Assembly: GCA_013396755.1 (NCBI GenBank)
Contig: VWZF01004788.1
Location: forward strand, 671,336 to 735,335
Direction: 5' to 3'
DNA from: Sclerurus mexicanus
Taxonomy: Eukaryota; Chordata; Aves; Passeriformes; Furnariidae
DNA length: 64,000 nucleotides
Of the stretch, positions 1-11,275 are shown one piece after another. The notes under the pieces were generated by a model. The model ran no database searches. It was given only the letters and a program-made list of their open reading frames with translations, and was not told the DNA's origin. Every line of letters starts with the position of its first letter. The first letter of the stretch is position 1. Both the position numbers and the translations under genes were made by a program.

Positions 1-1900
1 GAAGGATATGTCAAAAGGTTAACTATGTACCTATATAAATTCTACCAAGTAACTGTTTGTTTTACTTAATTTTTTTCTTCAGGAACTAAGTTCTTAGGTG
101 AGCTCCATCACCCACTGAGCTAACTTGCTCCTTGCTAAAATTTTAGAGTTTTAGAAATGTTAACACAACCCACTGAAGGTGGCTGTAGGCATTGCTCTGG
201 CCAACCTCATGATAATGCAGTATCATGTACCCAGGGCTGAGTGTCCCTCTGCATCTCCTGAAGATTCCTGGAATCACAGCCGACCTGGCAGGTGCTCCCT
301 GGCAGCCATTGAATAAGCAGTAAAAATAAAACTTAGCTCAGCACTTTTAAAAGCATCAGTCCTAAGTCATTAGCCAGAAGTCAGTTGCTGAGGCTCATTA
401 CTTTCAGCTGATCTTTATTCTTCAGAAACATCCAGTTCTGAGCTAATTATTTCTCTTATGAGCTAATTAGCTCCTTAACTGCATTTTGTCTTTTTCACTT
501 CAGTGACACTGTCAATATCTATGTAGGATAGCTTACTTGAAAAGTAAAAGGAAAAGCACCTGAAGAACTTTGGTGGCTGCGTGTAGTAAAGCCAAACCTT
601 CAGGAGTATGTTTTTGAGAAGCATTACTTCACAGAGAAGCATTGTTCCCAAAGGAAAAAAAAAAAAAGCCAGAAAATCAGTCTCTAAAATTCTCTGACTG
701 TTCTGAGCTTACTGATACAGTTTTATAAAATTCCTCTTTTCATTTTATTATTTCTTACCATACTGTGTTTGTCATGTCACTTGTTAAAGTTCCCTGCAGT
801 ACACCATTGCCCCAAATATAAACACTGTTCAGAAAACAGCTGCAGTTTTTATGTTGCTCTGCTTTCTAGTGAGATGAGGATGCAGGAAAAGAGGTATAAT
901 TTCTGGATTCATAGGCTACCTTCATGCAAATAAATTCACTAGGCCCAGAACTGTTCTCTGATATTAAGTTTCAGATGGTATGAAAAACTTTAAATCCTCT
1001 TACTTCCAAAATATGATGACTCTATGCAACCTGTGTGTTGGGAATGGTCTGTGGCCTATGCCAGCTACCAAGCTGGGCCCAGAGATTGTTTAAAGACTGC
1101 TTATTAGCCTGCACCCAAATGGTGCCATGGTCTTATATTTCAACAGTATAGATGATCAAGTAGGGGCCTCGTGATGTCACACTTGCATTTGTCAAGTTGA
1201 AGGTTTAAGATTTCTTCCAATGTGTAGAAAATATAAGCCCTTTTTCCACATATAGAAATGTATCATGAACATATTTCTTTGTGCTAATGTGTTTTTTTTT
1301 AAGTTTTCTATTAAACATAAACACAATTATCATCCAAATAACCAGTATTCACTTTGTGCTTACTAACTGGTGGACACCTACAACATGTACATAGATCAAA
1401 TTGAAAAATGATGGGTTCACCATGCCCAGAGACAACACATATGAGTAATGGCATTTCCACACAAAGTTATTACACACAGTTATTACACAAAGAACACTGT
1501 ATTGATTCTTCAGTAGGTTTTATGTTAGAAGAAGCACTGGTCAATAGGAATTTCTTTGGATAATGGGAGAAGCTAGTTAAGACTTGTATGCAATCATTTC
1601 TTTTCATTATGTGATATACTTCTGGGCCTTGACAAGCGTGCTAAACAGCAAAAGGACCAAGCTACAATTCAGTAGCATTTTAAGGGAGCTCTGTGAGCTT
1701 TTCAAAGCATAAGCTACTGCTGCAGCAAAGACTGGATCAATATGCAGAGCCGTACCCATTCAGCTGAGCTCTCATTCCCATGCCATAGTCACTGTAACAT
1801 GGGCTCCGCTGATCTAAAAAATTATTTTACAGTTGCCAACCTGCTTGTTGAGGGTCGCTCCCCAGTGGTCCTAAAGCACTCGGGCTGTATCAGCCATCCA
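1..1900. other. Anonymous AT-rich non-coding stretch
   Basis: I see no recognisable gene, repeat family or RNA here. Stops are frequent in all frames. The only local oddity is a pyrimidine tract ending in AG followed 15 bases later by GTGAGC (around 71-103), which looks like a micro-exon with splice sites but is unsupported otherwise. The stretch could be intergenic, intronic or the upstream flank of the CpG-rich block that follows. Confidence 0.6.
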
Positions 1901-1964
1901 GCTCGGGAAAACCGTGCCGCCCATTTTTTCCAAACTCACTCTAGTTATACTTGGCCACCTCTTG

Positions 1965-2290
1965 GCTCAGCAGGAGCGCACAGTGCCGGCTGCAGGGACC
2001 GGAGAGTGACACCTCCGTGCGAGCGCCCGGACGCGGCTGCGGCGGTTTCAGCACCGCGGGCACGGACAGCTCCGCGGCGGTCCGGGCGGCTCGGCTCTGC
2101 CCTGCCCTGCCCTGCCCTGCCCTGCCCTGCCCTGCCCTGCCCTGCCCGATGCCATGAGCTGCAGCTGCTGCCCGCTGGTACCCCAGCAAATATTTACAGC
2201 ATCGTTAAATACTCCAGGTGTGAATTAAGGCCAGAGACGAGTGGCCGGCGGGGAATGCAGTTCAGGGCTGCTGCGATGCTTGGGGCTGAG
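1965..2290. promoter_or_regulatory. Small CpG island, candidate promoter or first exon
   Basis: The block is strongly GC-rich in an AT-rich setting and keeps its CpGs: I count about 20 CpG dinucleotides between 1976 and 2097. It holds a GC box (GGGCGG at 2084-2089) and the pentamer tract at 2096-2147. In vertebrates, unmethylated CpG-dense patches usually mark promoters. No clear TATA box or recognisable coding exon is visible, so direction and target gene are unknown. Open frames cross it on both strands, but their sequence is dominated by the pentamer and by GC-rich composition, so I do not call a gene. Confidence 0.6.
2096..2147. repeat. (CCCTG)n pentanucleotide microsatellite
   Basis: Nine uninterrupted CCTGC units (2101-2145) with flanking partial units give ten CCC runs five bases apart. 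The minus strand reads (GGGCA)n: ten GGG runs with two-base loops, a textbook G-quadruplex pattern. Because the unit is five bases long, all three frames of a strand stay open and give the same low-complexity peptide (Ala-Leu-Pro-Cys-Pro on the plus strand), which explains the overlapping open frames here. Confidence 0.97.
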
Positions 2291-4100
2291 AAAATCAGTG
2301 ATGTGCCCATGCCATTAAAGATGCTCATCCCTCCTTGACGTGTTCTGCATAACTTGCTAACTCCTGAAATGCTTCTCAGGCTTATATTCCTCCCAAATTC
2401 ATACAAATGAAAAGCAACCACCTTATGAAGATTATGTGGAGGGTTCTGTTACTCAAAAAATTATTGGAAACCACTAAGGTGTGCCTCTCCTATGCTGTTA
2501 GCCTCAGCTACTTACTGCCAAGTTCACTTCTTCTGAGTCAGCTTACTGAAAGGTGCACACTGTAAATAACTGCTGTGCAGAGCAGAAAGCTCAGGCTCAG
2601 TGACAAGAGGAGCAGCAGACTGATGCACTAGAGGACAGTGAGGACTCAAGCCTTAATCCATTCCCTGGGCCAATGAGTGCAGTGTCAGGAGTCTGCTCAG
2701 ATGCCATAGTGTATTAGCAGAGCTGATATAGGCTTGGTCATGGACAACTTGTGTGTACCAAACATATTAACTCACTAGAGACATCTATTGCAATAATTCT
2801 AATCTTTCTTAAAAATGAAAATATTACTGCTTTGATACCTCTGTTTCTGAGCTAAGAAGCACAAGTTGAAAATCTGAGAATCTCCAACTTTTAGTGTAAT
2901 GAAGATACCGTTTGCTGTCTGTGTTTGAATTCACATTCATGCACTAGCAGCTTTGATTTATGTCTGGGATTGAAAGCAGTCGTGACTTCAGTGTAACCAA
3001 CCACTTAAGCTCTAAATTATCTTAACCTGGTGGCTACAAAGGTAGAAGCCAGGGAGGACAGCAGCAAGCAAAAGTTGTCAGTGATAGCTGGAGTTAGACA
3101 GAACCACTTCACACTCCAGTTATTCCTAGCTGAAACAGTAGTCCAATTAATGGTCTTGCCAGTTAATTACTAAGTTAAGGCATTCTTAATTACATAAGGC
3201 GCTGGAACAGAATCCAGACTTGCCTAAATTTGGCAAAGACATCTCTACCCTGCTGTACTGTCTCTATTCCTTCACCAGCAGTAAGTCTGGCCTGTAAAGC
3301 ACAAACACAATTAGATTCCTAAATCCTGGCTCCTATCACCACTTGACTGTGACATGCTAAATAATAATTTTCAACTTTTATAGATTAAGTGATCATAAAT
3401 CAGGTAGGAACATGCATGTACCAGTTACCCAAAACAAACAAAAACCCCTTATCACAGAATCAGTCAGCTGTTATCCTACCTCATCTCTGCAATGATCAGA
3501 AAGAGGCCTTTGTGTCAGTATTTTGGGAAAACTTTCCTCCCTCTCCTCCTGTTATTCTCTTTCCCCTTTCAAAGACTTTTCAAATTAGGTGATCTAGCTG
3601 GTGGAAGGATCTACCCCTCAGACAATAAGATTGTTAAATATCTGTATTTTAAAGCTAGACAACAAAGGCATTACCTGGTTGGTATCCTGAAGTCTACATT
3701 GGGTCCCAATTTATAAGCCACTTGTAGAGAAGTGGAGCCCACTACTCTCTCGATAACTCCTTGGGAAGCAGCTTTTTCTATTTGGAACTGAGAAATCAGG
3801 TCAAAGCCTACAAGAAAAAGCATGCATGTCCATAATGTAACTTTCATTTTAATTTAATTAGAGAATTATGCAGTCACAGAACTGAATATAACCTGATAAA
3901 GCTTCTGAATGGCACATTTTTCCTGAAAAGGTTTGGATGCTACTTGCCTGGTAAGTCATCTTGGCCGATCCTGATTGTTGGGCAGAGATCAATTCTGTGA
4001 CTGGCACCCAGAATGACTGGTAGTCCTGCCAAAAAAAATGCATTTATTAACCCTGTGCCTGCACATTGCCTCAGATCACCCTAGAAAATTAGAGTGAAGC
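2291..4100. other. Anonymous non-coding stretch
   Basis: I find no gene or identifiable repeat. The short open frames in this interval show no domain, signal peptide or conserved motif and overlap one another on both strands. Confidence 0.6.
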
Positions 4101-4151
4101 AAGATTATTATGAATTAAATTAATATTATGTAAGATTATTATGAATTAAAT
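4101..4151 (+). repeat. Two-copy tandem duplication, 31-bp period
   Basis: The 20-mer AAGATTATTATGAATTAAAT occurs exactly at 4101-4120 and again at 4132-4151. The unit is AT-rich and sits in AT-rich sequence. It is probably a local slippage or duplication event and would be length-variable between individuals if recent. Confidence 0.9.
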
Positions 4152-5890
4152 AAAGCTATAAGTAATTATAAGTATGTAATAATTTAAAATGCACTTAGTG
4201 AAGTGAGAGGTTTAAGAAAGTAAGTATCTGTTTTTAGAGAGCTCCAAATTTAAAATGGTAACTTTATTGATTTATTTTTTTTTCCCAAGCCTTTAAATGA
4301 GAGTGTTATAAAAATTCTCTTGCAGAGCTGTGGACAAGTTGTAGTAGTAGCATAAGAAGACCTGCTGTGTAAGGAGTTTTTGGTTTGGAACTTTTGGTGG
4401 TTTAAGCAAACTTTTTTAAAAAACAGGACAGTGACCTAAATCAACAGTTTCCTTAGTCCCAAGGAACTTTAAACAAACCTCATGCCAACTAAAGAAGTTG
4501 TTGAGAAACTGTGGCATCTTTTCCATCCTCTCTGGTATTCCAGGTGTTCCCACCTTTCTCTGTGCCACATTTGATCAGAAAGTGATCATTCATTAAATAT
4601 AGGGTGGGGGCAAGAAGAACTTACAGACCTTTTTTGTTTACCCGAAAAAGAACATAGAAGATATTTCTCTGAGGAAACTAAATTTAAAAATCCAATTTTT
4701 CAGAATATTTTTTGCCAAAAAGCCTTGTAATGAGAATAAGACCTGCTGCATTCTCCTAATTTAAGGAAGGAAGAAGGAAAAATAAACATTTATTTGAAGA
4801 GTTTAAGAGTTATGTCCAGTATCAAGTCAATCTGGAAAACATTAGTAGAGTGTGGATAGGGACGAATGAAGAGTGGAAGCTGGAAGGAGAAGCATTTCTA
4901 ACCAACAGAGAGCCTCTTGTATGCTGCAAAGGTTCAACCCTAAATGTGGTTTTCCTTCTGACAACATAGGCTTACAGAGAACATTCAGGTTGACATGTTA
5001 CACTACAGAAAAGACTTCATTCTATATTATTTGATGGGACATATGGCTGACATCCAGCCATTTACATTTTATGCTCAACAAATATAGTACAACCGGTTCA
5101 TTGACACATAGCAGAAGAATATCTAACTAGAAACCTTGAAACACAGGAGGTTTGTGTCCTGTATCTACCATCTATATCCAGATTTTAATCCTTACCTTAA
5201 AAATACATCTAATAGCAAGTTTAAAACAACACACACAACTCTTGCTTTTTCCCCTCTTTTTCATATGCAGCCTTCCATCTATCCATCCATATGTACACAT
5301 AGACAGTTCTCCCTTTGTGAGATGGCTAGAATCCTAGAGAGGATTCTAATTTTACATAAACACAGAAAAAGTCTTTTGACATCCAAAATTACAGAAAGAT
5401 GAAATGCAGATAAATTCTGTCTCCTTACTTGATTGGTGTTGAATGGTGGCTGAGATGAAAGACCACAGAAAACTACACACGTAAAAGAAAGCTGTAATTT
5501 TCCTGTAAACAGAAAGAAAACTCCAGTGTGAATCTGTACTTTCTGACAGATTCTGTTATTAAATTTCTCCTCCAAGCCATGCATATTAAATGTATAAAAA
5601 AAATCAAGTTAAGAATTTGCTAACAGATTTGACAAGACAATTTCTTTACTTGAGAATTTTTATTTTTGCCTTTAATAAAATGTCTCAATAAAGCTCTTTC
5701 TATTGGTAGTTCCTTCATACAATGCTTTCATAACACTAAACAGTAAAGGTGGCAGCTGGCAAGGAGAGCTTTAACTGTTCTAATCTCTTTTTTACAGATG
5801 TCTCTAAATCCCACCTGTTCTCTTACCAGTGGCTTTTCATCTTCACTGCTGGCTTTCTTCACTTCTCTCATGTGAATTCACAGTGAATAT
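4152..5890. other. Anonymous AT-rich non-coding stretch
   Basis: Nothing recognisable apart from short homopolymer runs such as the T-run near 4272-4284. Open frames here are short and overlap on both strands without domain signatures. Confidence 0.6.
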
Positions 5891-5914
5891 CGTCACACTC
5901 CCTGCCTCCCTCTC

Positions 5915-6150
5915 ATTAGTCCTGCAGAGGAGTGCAGCAGTGGGTGCAGACGGCTCCTCCTGCCCCTCGCAGGACCCAGCAGAGAGGGAGGTCCGGGCTG
6001 CTGGGCTGGTTTTAATCTTTCCAAGGGAAGGAGGTGGAGGCTGGACAGACATGTGGCCTGGTGGGCTCTGAGGGCGGATCTCCGGAGCCAGTTGAGTATA
6101 AAGAAGCCCAGACAGCAAATAAAAGGCTGCTGCTTTCACCAGTGTTAGGG
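5915..6150 (+). promoter_or_regulatory. GC-rich block with TATA-like and AATAAA signals, possible LTR fragment
   Basis: A roughly 170-bp GC-rich patch with several CpGs (5950-6085) is followed by a TATA-like GTATAAAG (6096-6103) and, about 15 bases later, AATAAA (6118-6123). Such close spacing of a TATA-like box and a poly(A) signal is seen in some retroviral LTRs (U3 to R). I do not see clear TG...CA ends, a target-site duplication or internal retroviral genes, so an ordinary regulatory or exonic patch is equally possible. Confidence 0.25.
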
Positions 6151-9100
6151 CAGGGAGATTAAGAAAATGTGAGTTCAGCAATGCCTTTCTCTAAATGGTG
6201 GAGTCTGCTCTTCGGACAGGCAGAGGAATGAGTAGCTTGTACAAGGAGGTTTGAGGAAGCTAATGGTCCTGATGTGAGCATTGAGAACAAGGGGATCCCT
6301 GACCTATAAAGAAGATATTTCCATTTCTCACTGATTTACTCATCAGATAGCCTCAGGAGAAGCCTCCCTGCTGAGGTCCCAGTTAGTTCTTCTGAATAAA
6401 ACAGATTATTTGAAAGGGTTTTCATGGCTTAAACTCAAACCTTTCCAAGGAATACACATAGGCATTACTAAGCAGACTCCTTTTGTTGTCATTGATAAAG
6501 CACTCCCTTTCCATGGGCTATTATACTTGCTTGGACACACAAAGACATATTTGTTCACGTGGATGTAAAAAGAGAGAGAGGAACTAAATTCTCCATGCAT
6601 GAAAAGACAGAGGAAAAGAGATTAAACATCCAGAAGGTCATGACAGTTACCACAGTCAAAATTCATGTATGTATGGAAAAGTATGTTTTCCAGGTTGCAC
6701 TTATACATCACATTTGTAAGGTTTCATCTTCTCTAGATTATTAATATTCTAGTTAATAATAGTTCAAATTTCCAGTATTTTTAAAGTGTGCGATATAGCA
6801 AATGCAATAATCCCTGCTGCAATAGACTCTTTGCTGCTGTCTGCTGAGAGTCAGGAGCTGAGTAATGAACTACCCCATTCATCCCAATTAGCTGTAAATC
6901 ACATTTCCAGTATTGGTAATTCCAGTGTTAATTTTGTTCACACTTTCATATCTATTGTTAGAAGAGGAGAGACAAACATGAACAGTTTGCTGTGAATGAA
7001 TTGTCACATGAAACCATTGTCAATTAAAGGGAAAAAAAAAGAATTGGAGAAATATTAATTTGATTTCACAATAAATTTGCCCAAATCACCACACACCCTT
7101 ACTCCACATGCAGATATTTCCTTCCATTGTGGCATGCAGTGGTATATGTAGTGCACAATAGGAGTTTATAATGAGCAGGAAGGAGAGCAGGAAGTGAACA
7201 TCATGTGAAGCTATAATGAAGGGGAACAGCCTGGGAATGTGGCATGGGAAGGAACAAGTGAGAGCACCCAGGGCTTAGAAAGTGTACCAGAAGGATTGTG
7301 AAGGAATGGAAAAGAGCCAGGTACCAAACCATCTCTTTTGCTATATATGAGCTGTGGCATTAAGTTTGCCTTTGAGACTGCTTAGTATTGCCAATTTACT
7401 TGAGGCAGCATTAAGGAAAACAAATCCATTCCAGTAGTTAGAAATGGAACCAAGTGGTATCATCTTTCCATAAGTTAGCAATGTTTTTTGGCATGTGACG
7501 TGAAGATGTCTGCCATCAGTTGTGTCTTGGGTTATTAACACACACATCCTCTCCAAAAAGGGGAAGCCTTGTTCAGAGAAATTCAGAGCAGAAAGAGACT
7601 CTTCTTCTGAACAATCTGTAATCTATTTTCACTCGTATTTCATTGCAGCAATTCTCATGGCTAGAACTTCTTTTATGTCTGGAGTATTTTCCCAATTCAG
7701 CATCTTCAAAAACCATTGTTACCAAAATAAAACATGGAGACACTATGCAACTAAAGCTTGGAAAACACTTTTACCATTCTGTTTGTGGGCAGAGGAAAAC
7801 TTGTTTAGAAGACTAATAGTCTCTGGTTGTTCTGTGTGCATTTTGATGTCTTCATCTTGAAAAAAAACTCACAATCTGTGATGAAATTCCCAATGAGATT
7901 GTGATGAGATTGAATGTTCTACTAATAACTATCACATCACCTTGAAAGAGCCAGAAAAATATTAACAGACAAATTAGTGGTAGTGGATTTAATAGCCCCA
8001 AGACTTATCTATATCATTGCCATTTCAAGAAAATGGAAACAGAGATAGATAAGAGTAGGTATCTTTTATACTTTGCTGGGGGTTAGAGACAGTGTCCATC
8101 CAACCAACAGTCAAGTTTAGCTGATCTGACTATTCTAATCTGTCTCTAGGTCACTTTGTAATTTTCTCTTTTTATGAATTGGGCCAGTACAGATTTTTTT
8201 TTTTCAGAAAATCTCAGTGATTGCTGTTTAACCACTTGCTCAGGGATTCATCATCTAAACACTAACTGCTCAGCTTTTGAAAGTAGATTAATTAAACAGT
8301 GGTGACTTTGTTCAAACAAACTATATATGAACTTCCTCACCTTGCTAGCATTTAGAAGTGCGCTTACATATCTGACTTCACATTCCACTCATCGAATATC
8401 TGATTCCATATTCCTGTTCTTCTGTGTAGCTTGAATTGGAGAACATGTATTTGTACAGCTGTCTCCTGAGAATGCAGTTGGATTGGAGGGAAATACCAAA
8501 CAAATCAGGTGGACCCAGCTTCTCTTGCAGATATAAAGATTGCTCTCTGTCATGAAAAGTGAGATGCAGTGAGATGGCTGCAGTTAGACTTTCAGAAGGT
8601 GCAATCCCGCAAAACCACAGAAACCAACATTTGGCTCAGAAGGAGCTGTTAAATGTGGCAGAGAAAAAAGGTTCCTCAGTTCAGGCTTGGGTTGGCAGCA
8701 GTTTAGGATGGCTAAATTAAGTCCTCTTCTGATATTTATTGTCTGACTGAGCTTGAAGGAGTTCAGTGTCACTGGCTTGTACTTTTGAACAGGATTTTTA
8801 GGAGGGGCTAAGCAAGTTTTTGCTTCCTCTGAAAAGTATTTGCGACATATACAGGCACTGGGGTCTCAAGAACAGGCCTTGGGACTGAAGGAACAAGAGT
8901 CCAATTTGCACTGTTAAAGTCAGGCCTTTGCCTATGTGAGCAATCTCACAAAGGAGAATGGCTGGTGCTCCCAGCCCTACACTGCTTTCCCACATGCGTC
9001 TGGAAAGGAGAGGAGCAGTAGGGGAGACATTACTTCTTATTTATCTCCTGTCTCCTGGAAAGTTACTTCTGCCCCATGTGGTCTTCTCTAAACTGTGCCT

Positions 9101-10380
9101 TTAGTCTTTTCATGTGACTTTTTCTTATTATGGTCCTGTTCTTTGTTCAATTTACCGTAAGAAAAGTCTGATTTATACATTTCAGCATTCTTTCTCTTTA
9201 CCTATAGTGTAAGGGTCACTGCTTTTCTTGTAGTTTAGCAGACTTTAGGATAATCACATACCACACTCTTAACTTGTGTGAGTTTGTTGTTACATTGCAT
9301 TTGGCTCTGTCAGCTCAAGATTAACTGTGTGGCAGTGAGTGATGGCATTTCTATAAGACCTGCCCTTTATTAATCACTCTAAGAGTTAAGGCAGCTTGGA
9401 CCTGTGATTGATCTCATTGACATCAGGGCCAAACTTGCACTGACTTAAGCGCCTTTTAAATAAACCAGCAACAAATAATTAAACCAGCATCCTCAAGTGT
9501 AGGGTAATTGAATTGACAGCAAAACTATAATCCTCGTCAGGTCTGAACAAATCATAGGAATTTAACAAATAATTTATTATCCCATAAATTCTTACCTTCA
9601 TCATAAAAATGTACTTCTTTGTCCAAAATTTTATGAATTTTGGCATGGGAAGAAAAACAGCTTTTCTTTCCAAGCTGTCAGATGCCATTTGGTGTAAAAA
9701 CTGAACAACTTCTTTTTAGGAGAGCTCACTCAAAGAAACCTGCGTTTTTGCAGACTCAGGGAGAGCATCACTATATATTTTCATGCTTGTTCAAGGACTG
9801 TCTGAACAGCTCTGGAATGAGGAGAGTAAGGTGGTCTGCTCATTTTGTAATGAAAGCTTTGCTTCAGCAAAGTATGGTATTAGGACAAACTCCAGAACCA
9901 CAGAAAGCTGGCACACACAGACCTCTATATAGGATTGATGACATTTCTGCAAGATATGTTCTGTGTCAAAAGAACTGTTTCAAATTTTAAAACTTTCTAT
10001 TTTCTCTCTTGTGAGAAATATAAAGGACATAAGTATAGAAGAATAACTCAATAATTAAATACTGTGAAATATAAATCTAGAAGTTTGTACGTAGTTAAAT
10101 CTTAATAATAGGGCTGTATTTTCATTACACTGATTTTGCATTTCCACTTCCACCTGGTTATTGACCTCAGCAGAGCTACTGGGCTGCAAAAAATGTTCTG
10201 GGCAGGAATTCATTGAGACAAAACTAAGAACCACAAGAATTTGTTAACATTATTCCTTCTGTTTTCTGTCAGTGAACCCATCATTATGCCACAACTGGCA
10301 GCTTCTGAGCAGTGTGCTGCCAAACTGACAACCATGGAGTAGAAAACAAAGGGCAAATTTCATGATAATTTTCAAAGTAG
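6151..10380. other. Anonymous non-coding stretch
   Basis: No gene, structural RNA or recognisable repeat family. The open frames, the longest 112 codons at 7522-7860, lack recognisable domains and are in the size range expected by chance for this base composition. Confidence 0.6.
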
Positions 10381-10780
10381 AAGGCTCTATTAGTGAAGTT
10401 CCCCAGAGACTTGTAAAAAAGCCTGTGCTATTCAAAATACTCATAAATGTGATCTGGAAGGAAGGTGCATGATGGGAAGGTAACATCTGCAGATATAAGA
10501 AAGTTCCCTGAACAATAAAACTGAAAATTTGAAATTTAAGGAGCAATAAATGAGCTGGCAGTGTGGCCTTGTGGCCAGGAGGAAAAAATTCACCAGGGAC
10601 CACCTCCAGTTCAAAAAGTCCCCAGGCCACAGTTCCCTAAAGACTGGAAAAATACACAGGAGAACTGTTCCTAAACCTACATGCTTCTCTAGGCATCCAT
10701 TATTAACACCCTGACCAGAGAAAGTATGCTGTACCAGATGGACCTTTGATCTGACCTGATACAGTTGTTCTTACATTTTA
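10380..10780 (+). mobile_element. Old CR1-type LINE relic with broken reverse transcriptase
   Basis: From 10395 the plus strand reads EVPQ, then after five divergent residues PVLFKILIN, matching the CR1-clade RT block that normally reads GVPQG...PVLFNIFIND. Right after ATAAAT a two-base insertion breaks the frame before the DLE-like residues (about 10446-10456). A GCAGAT matching the start of the catalytic A-D-D codons follows near 10490 but the second Asp codon is lost. The right end (about 10725-10770) has the 'agatggacctttgatctgacc' type tail common in old amniote CR1 subfamilies. Together these indicate a 5'-truncated, heavily decayed plus-strand copy. It encodes no functional protein. 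The left boundary is uncertain. Confidence 0.68.
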
Positions 10781-11038
10781 ATATTTGAAAGATTTGAAAT
10801 ACTAAAAATCTGAAAAGGAAAGACTGCCCTAGTAATGCCAGAACACACTTCAGAGGACTTAGACCAAGCACTACTCCTAAAAAACAAAGCCAGGCAAAGT
10901 CTGAGGAGGAAGGGACTTTTCTTTGGTATTTCCTAGTACTTTCAGAGTGCAAGATACAGGGGTGGAAGTTCTGTTCTTGTATATGGAGAGGACTCTCAAA
11001 GATCACCTCACAGACTGGGTGTTAAAAAAGAATCCAAA

Positions 11039-11275
11039 AAGCATAGAAGCATAGAAAAATTTAGTCCAGAAAGGACCAGGGAGATCACCTGATCCAGCTT
11101 CCTCTGAAGGCAGACTCTTATTTGAGAGTCAGAGCCCGTTGCTTAGGGCCTTACCAAGCTGGGACCAGAGTATCTCCAAGGACGGAGACTTCAGAACTGC
11201 TCGGGATGGCTGCACCGTGGCAGAGCCACTGCCACCTTGGCAACTTTTTGTGTTTGCTCAAGCACAATTTCCACT
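11039..11275 (-). mobile_element. CR1 LINE 3'-end fragment (minus strand)
   Basis: Read on the plus strand it starts with a degenerate CATAGAAG/CATAGAAA octamer, the reverse complement of the CR1 (ATTCTATG)n tail. It continues through landmarks of the CR1 3' UTR in the expected order: a 'gatcacctgatccagcttcc' block, 'gagagtcagagc', 'gcttagggcctt' and 'atctccaaggacggagact'. Divergence is high, so the insertion is old. The open frame crossing this fragment at 11139-11396 is a by-product. Confidence 0.85.

Noticed and set aside
1742..2338. 198-codon open frame across the CpG island and pentamer tract
   Set aside because: Part of its length is the translated (CCCTG)n tract, the rest has no domain, and overlapping frames are open on both strands. 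Composition explains the openness.
10250..10630. 126-codon minus-strand frame
   Set aside because: The plus strand of the same stretch carries CR1 reverse transcriptase motifs, so the minus frame is an antisense by-product.
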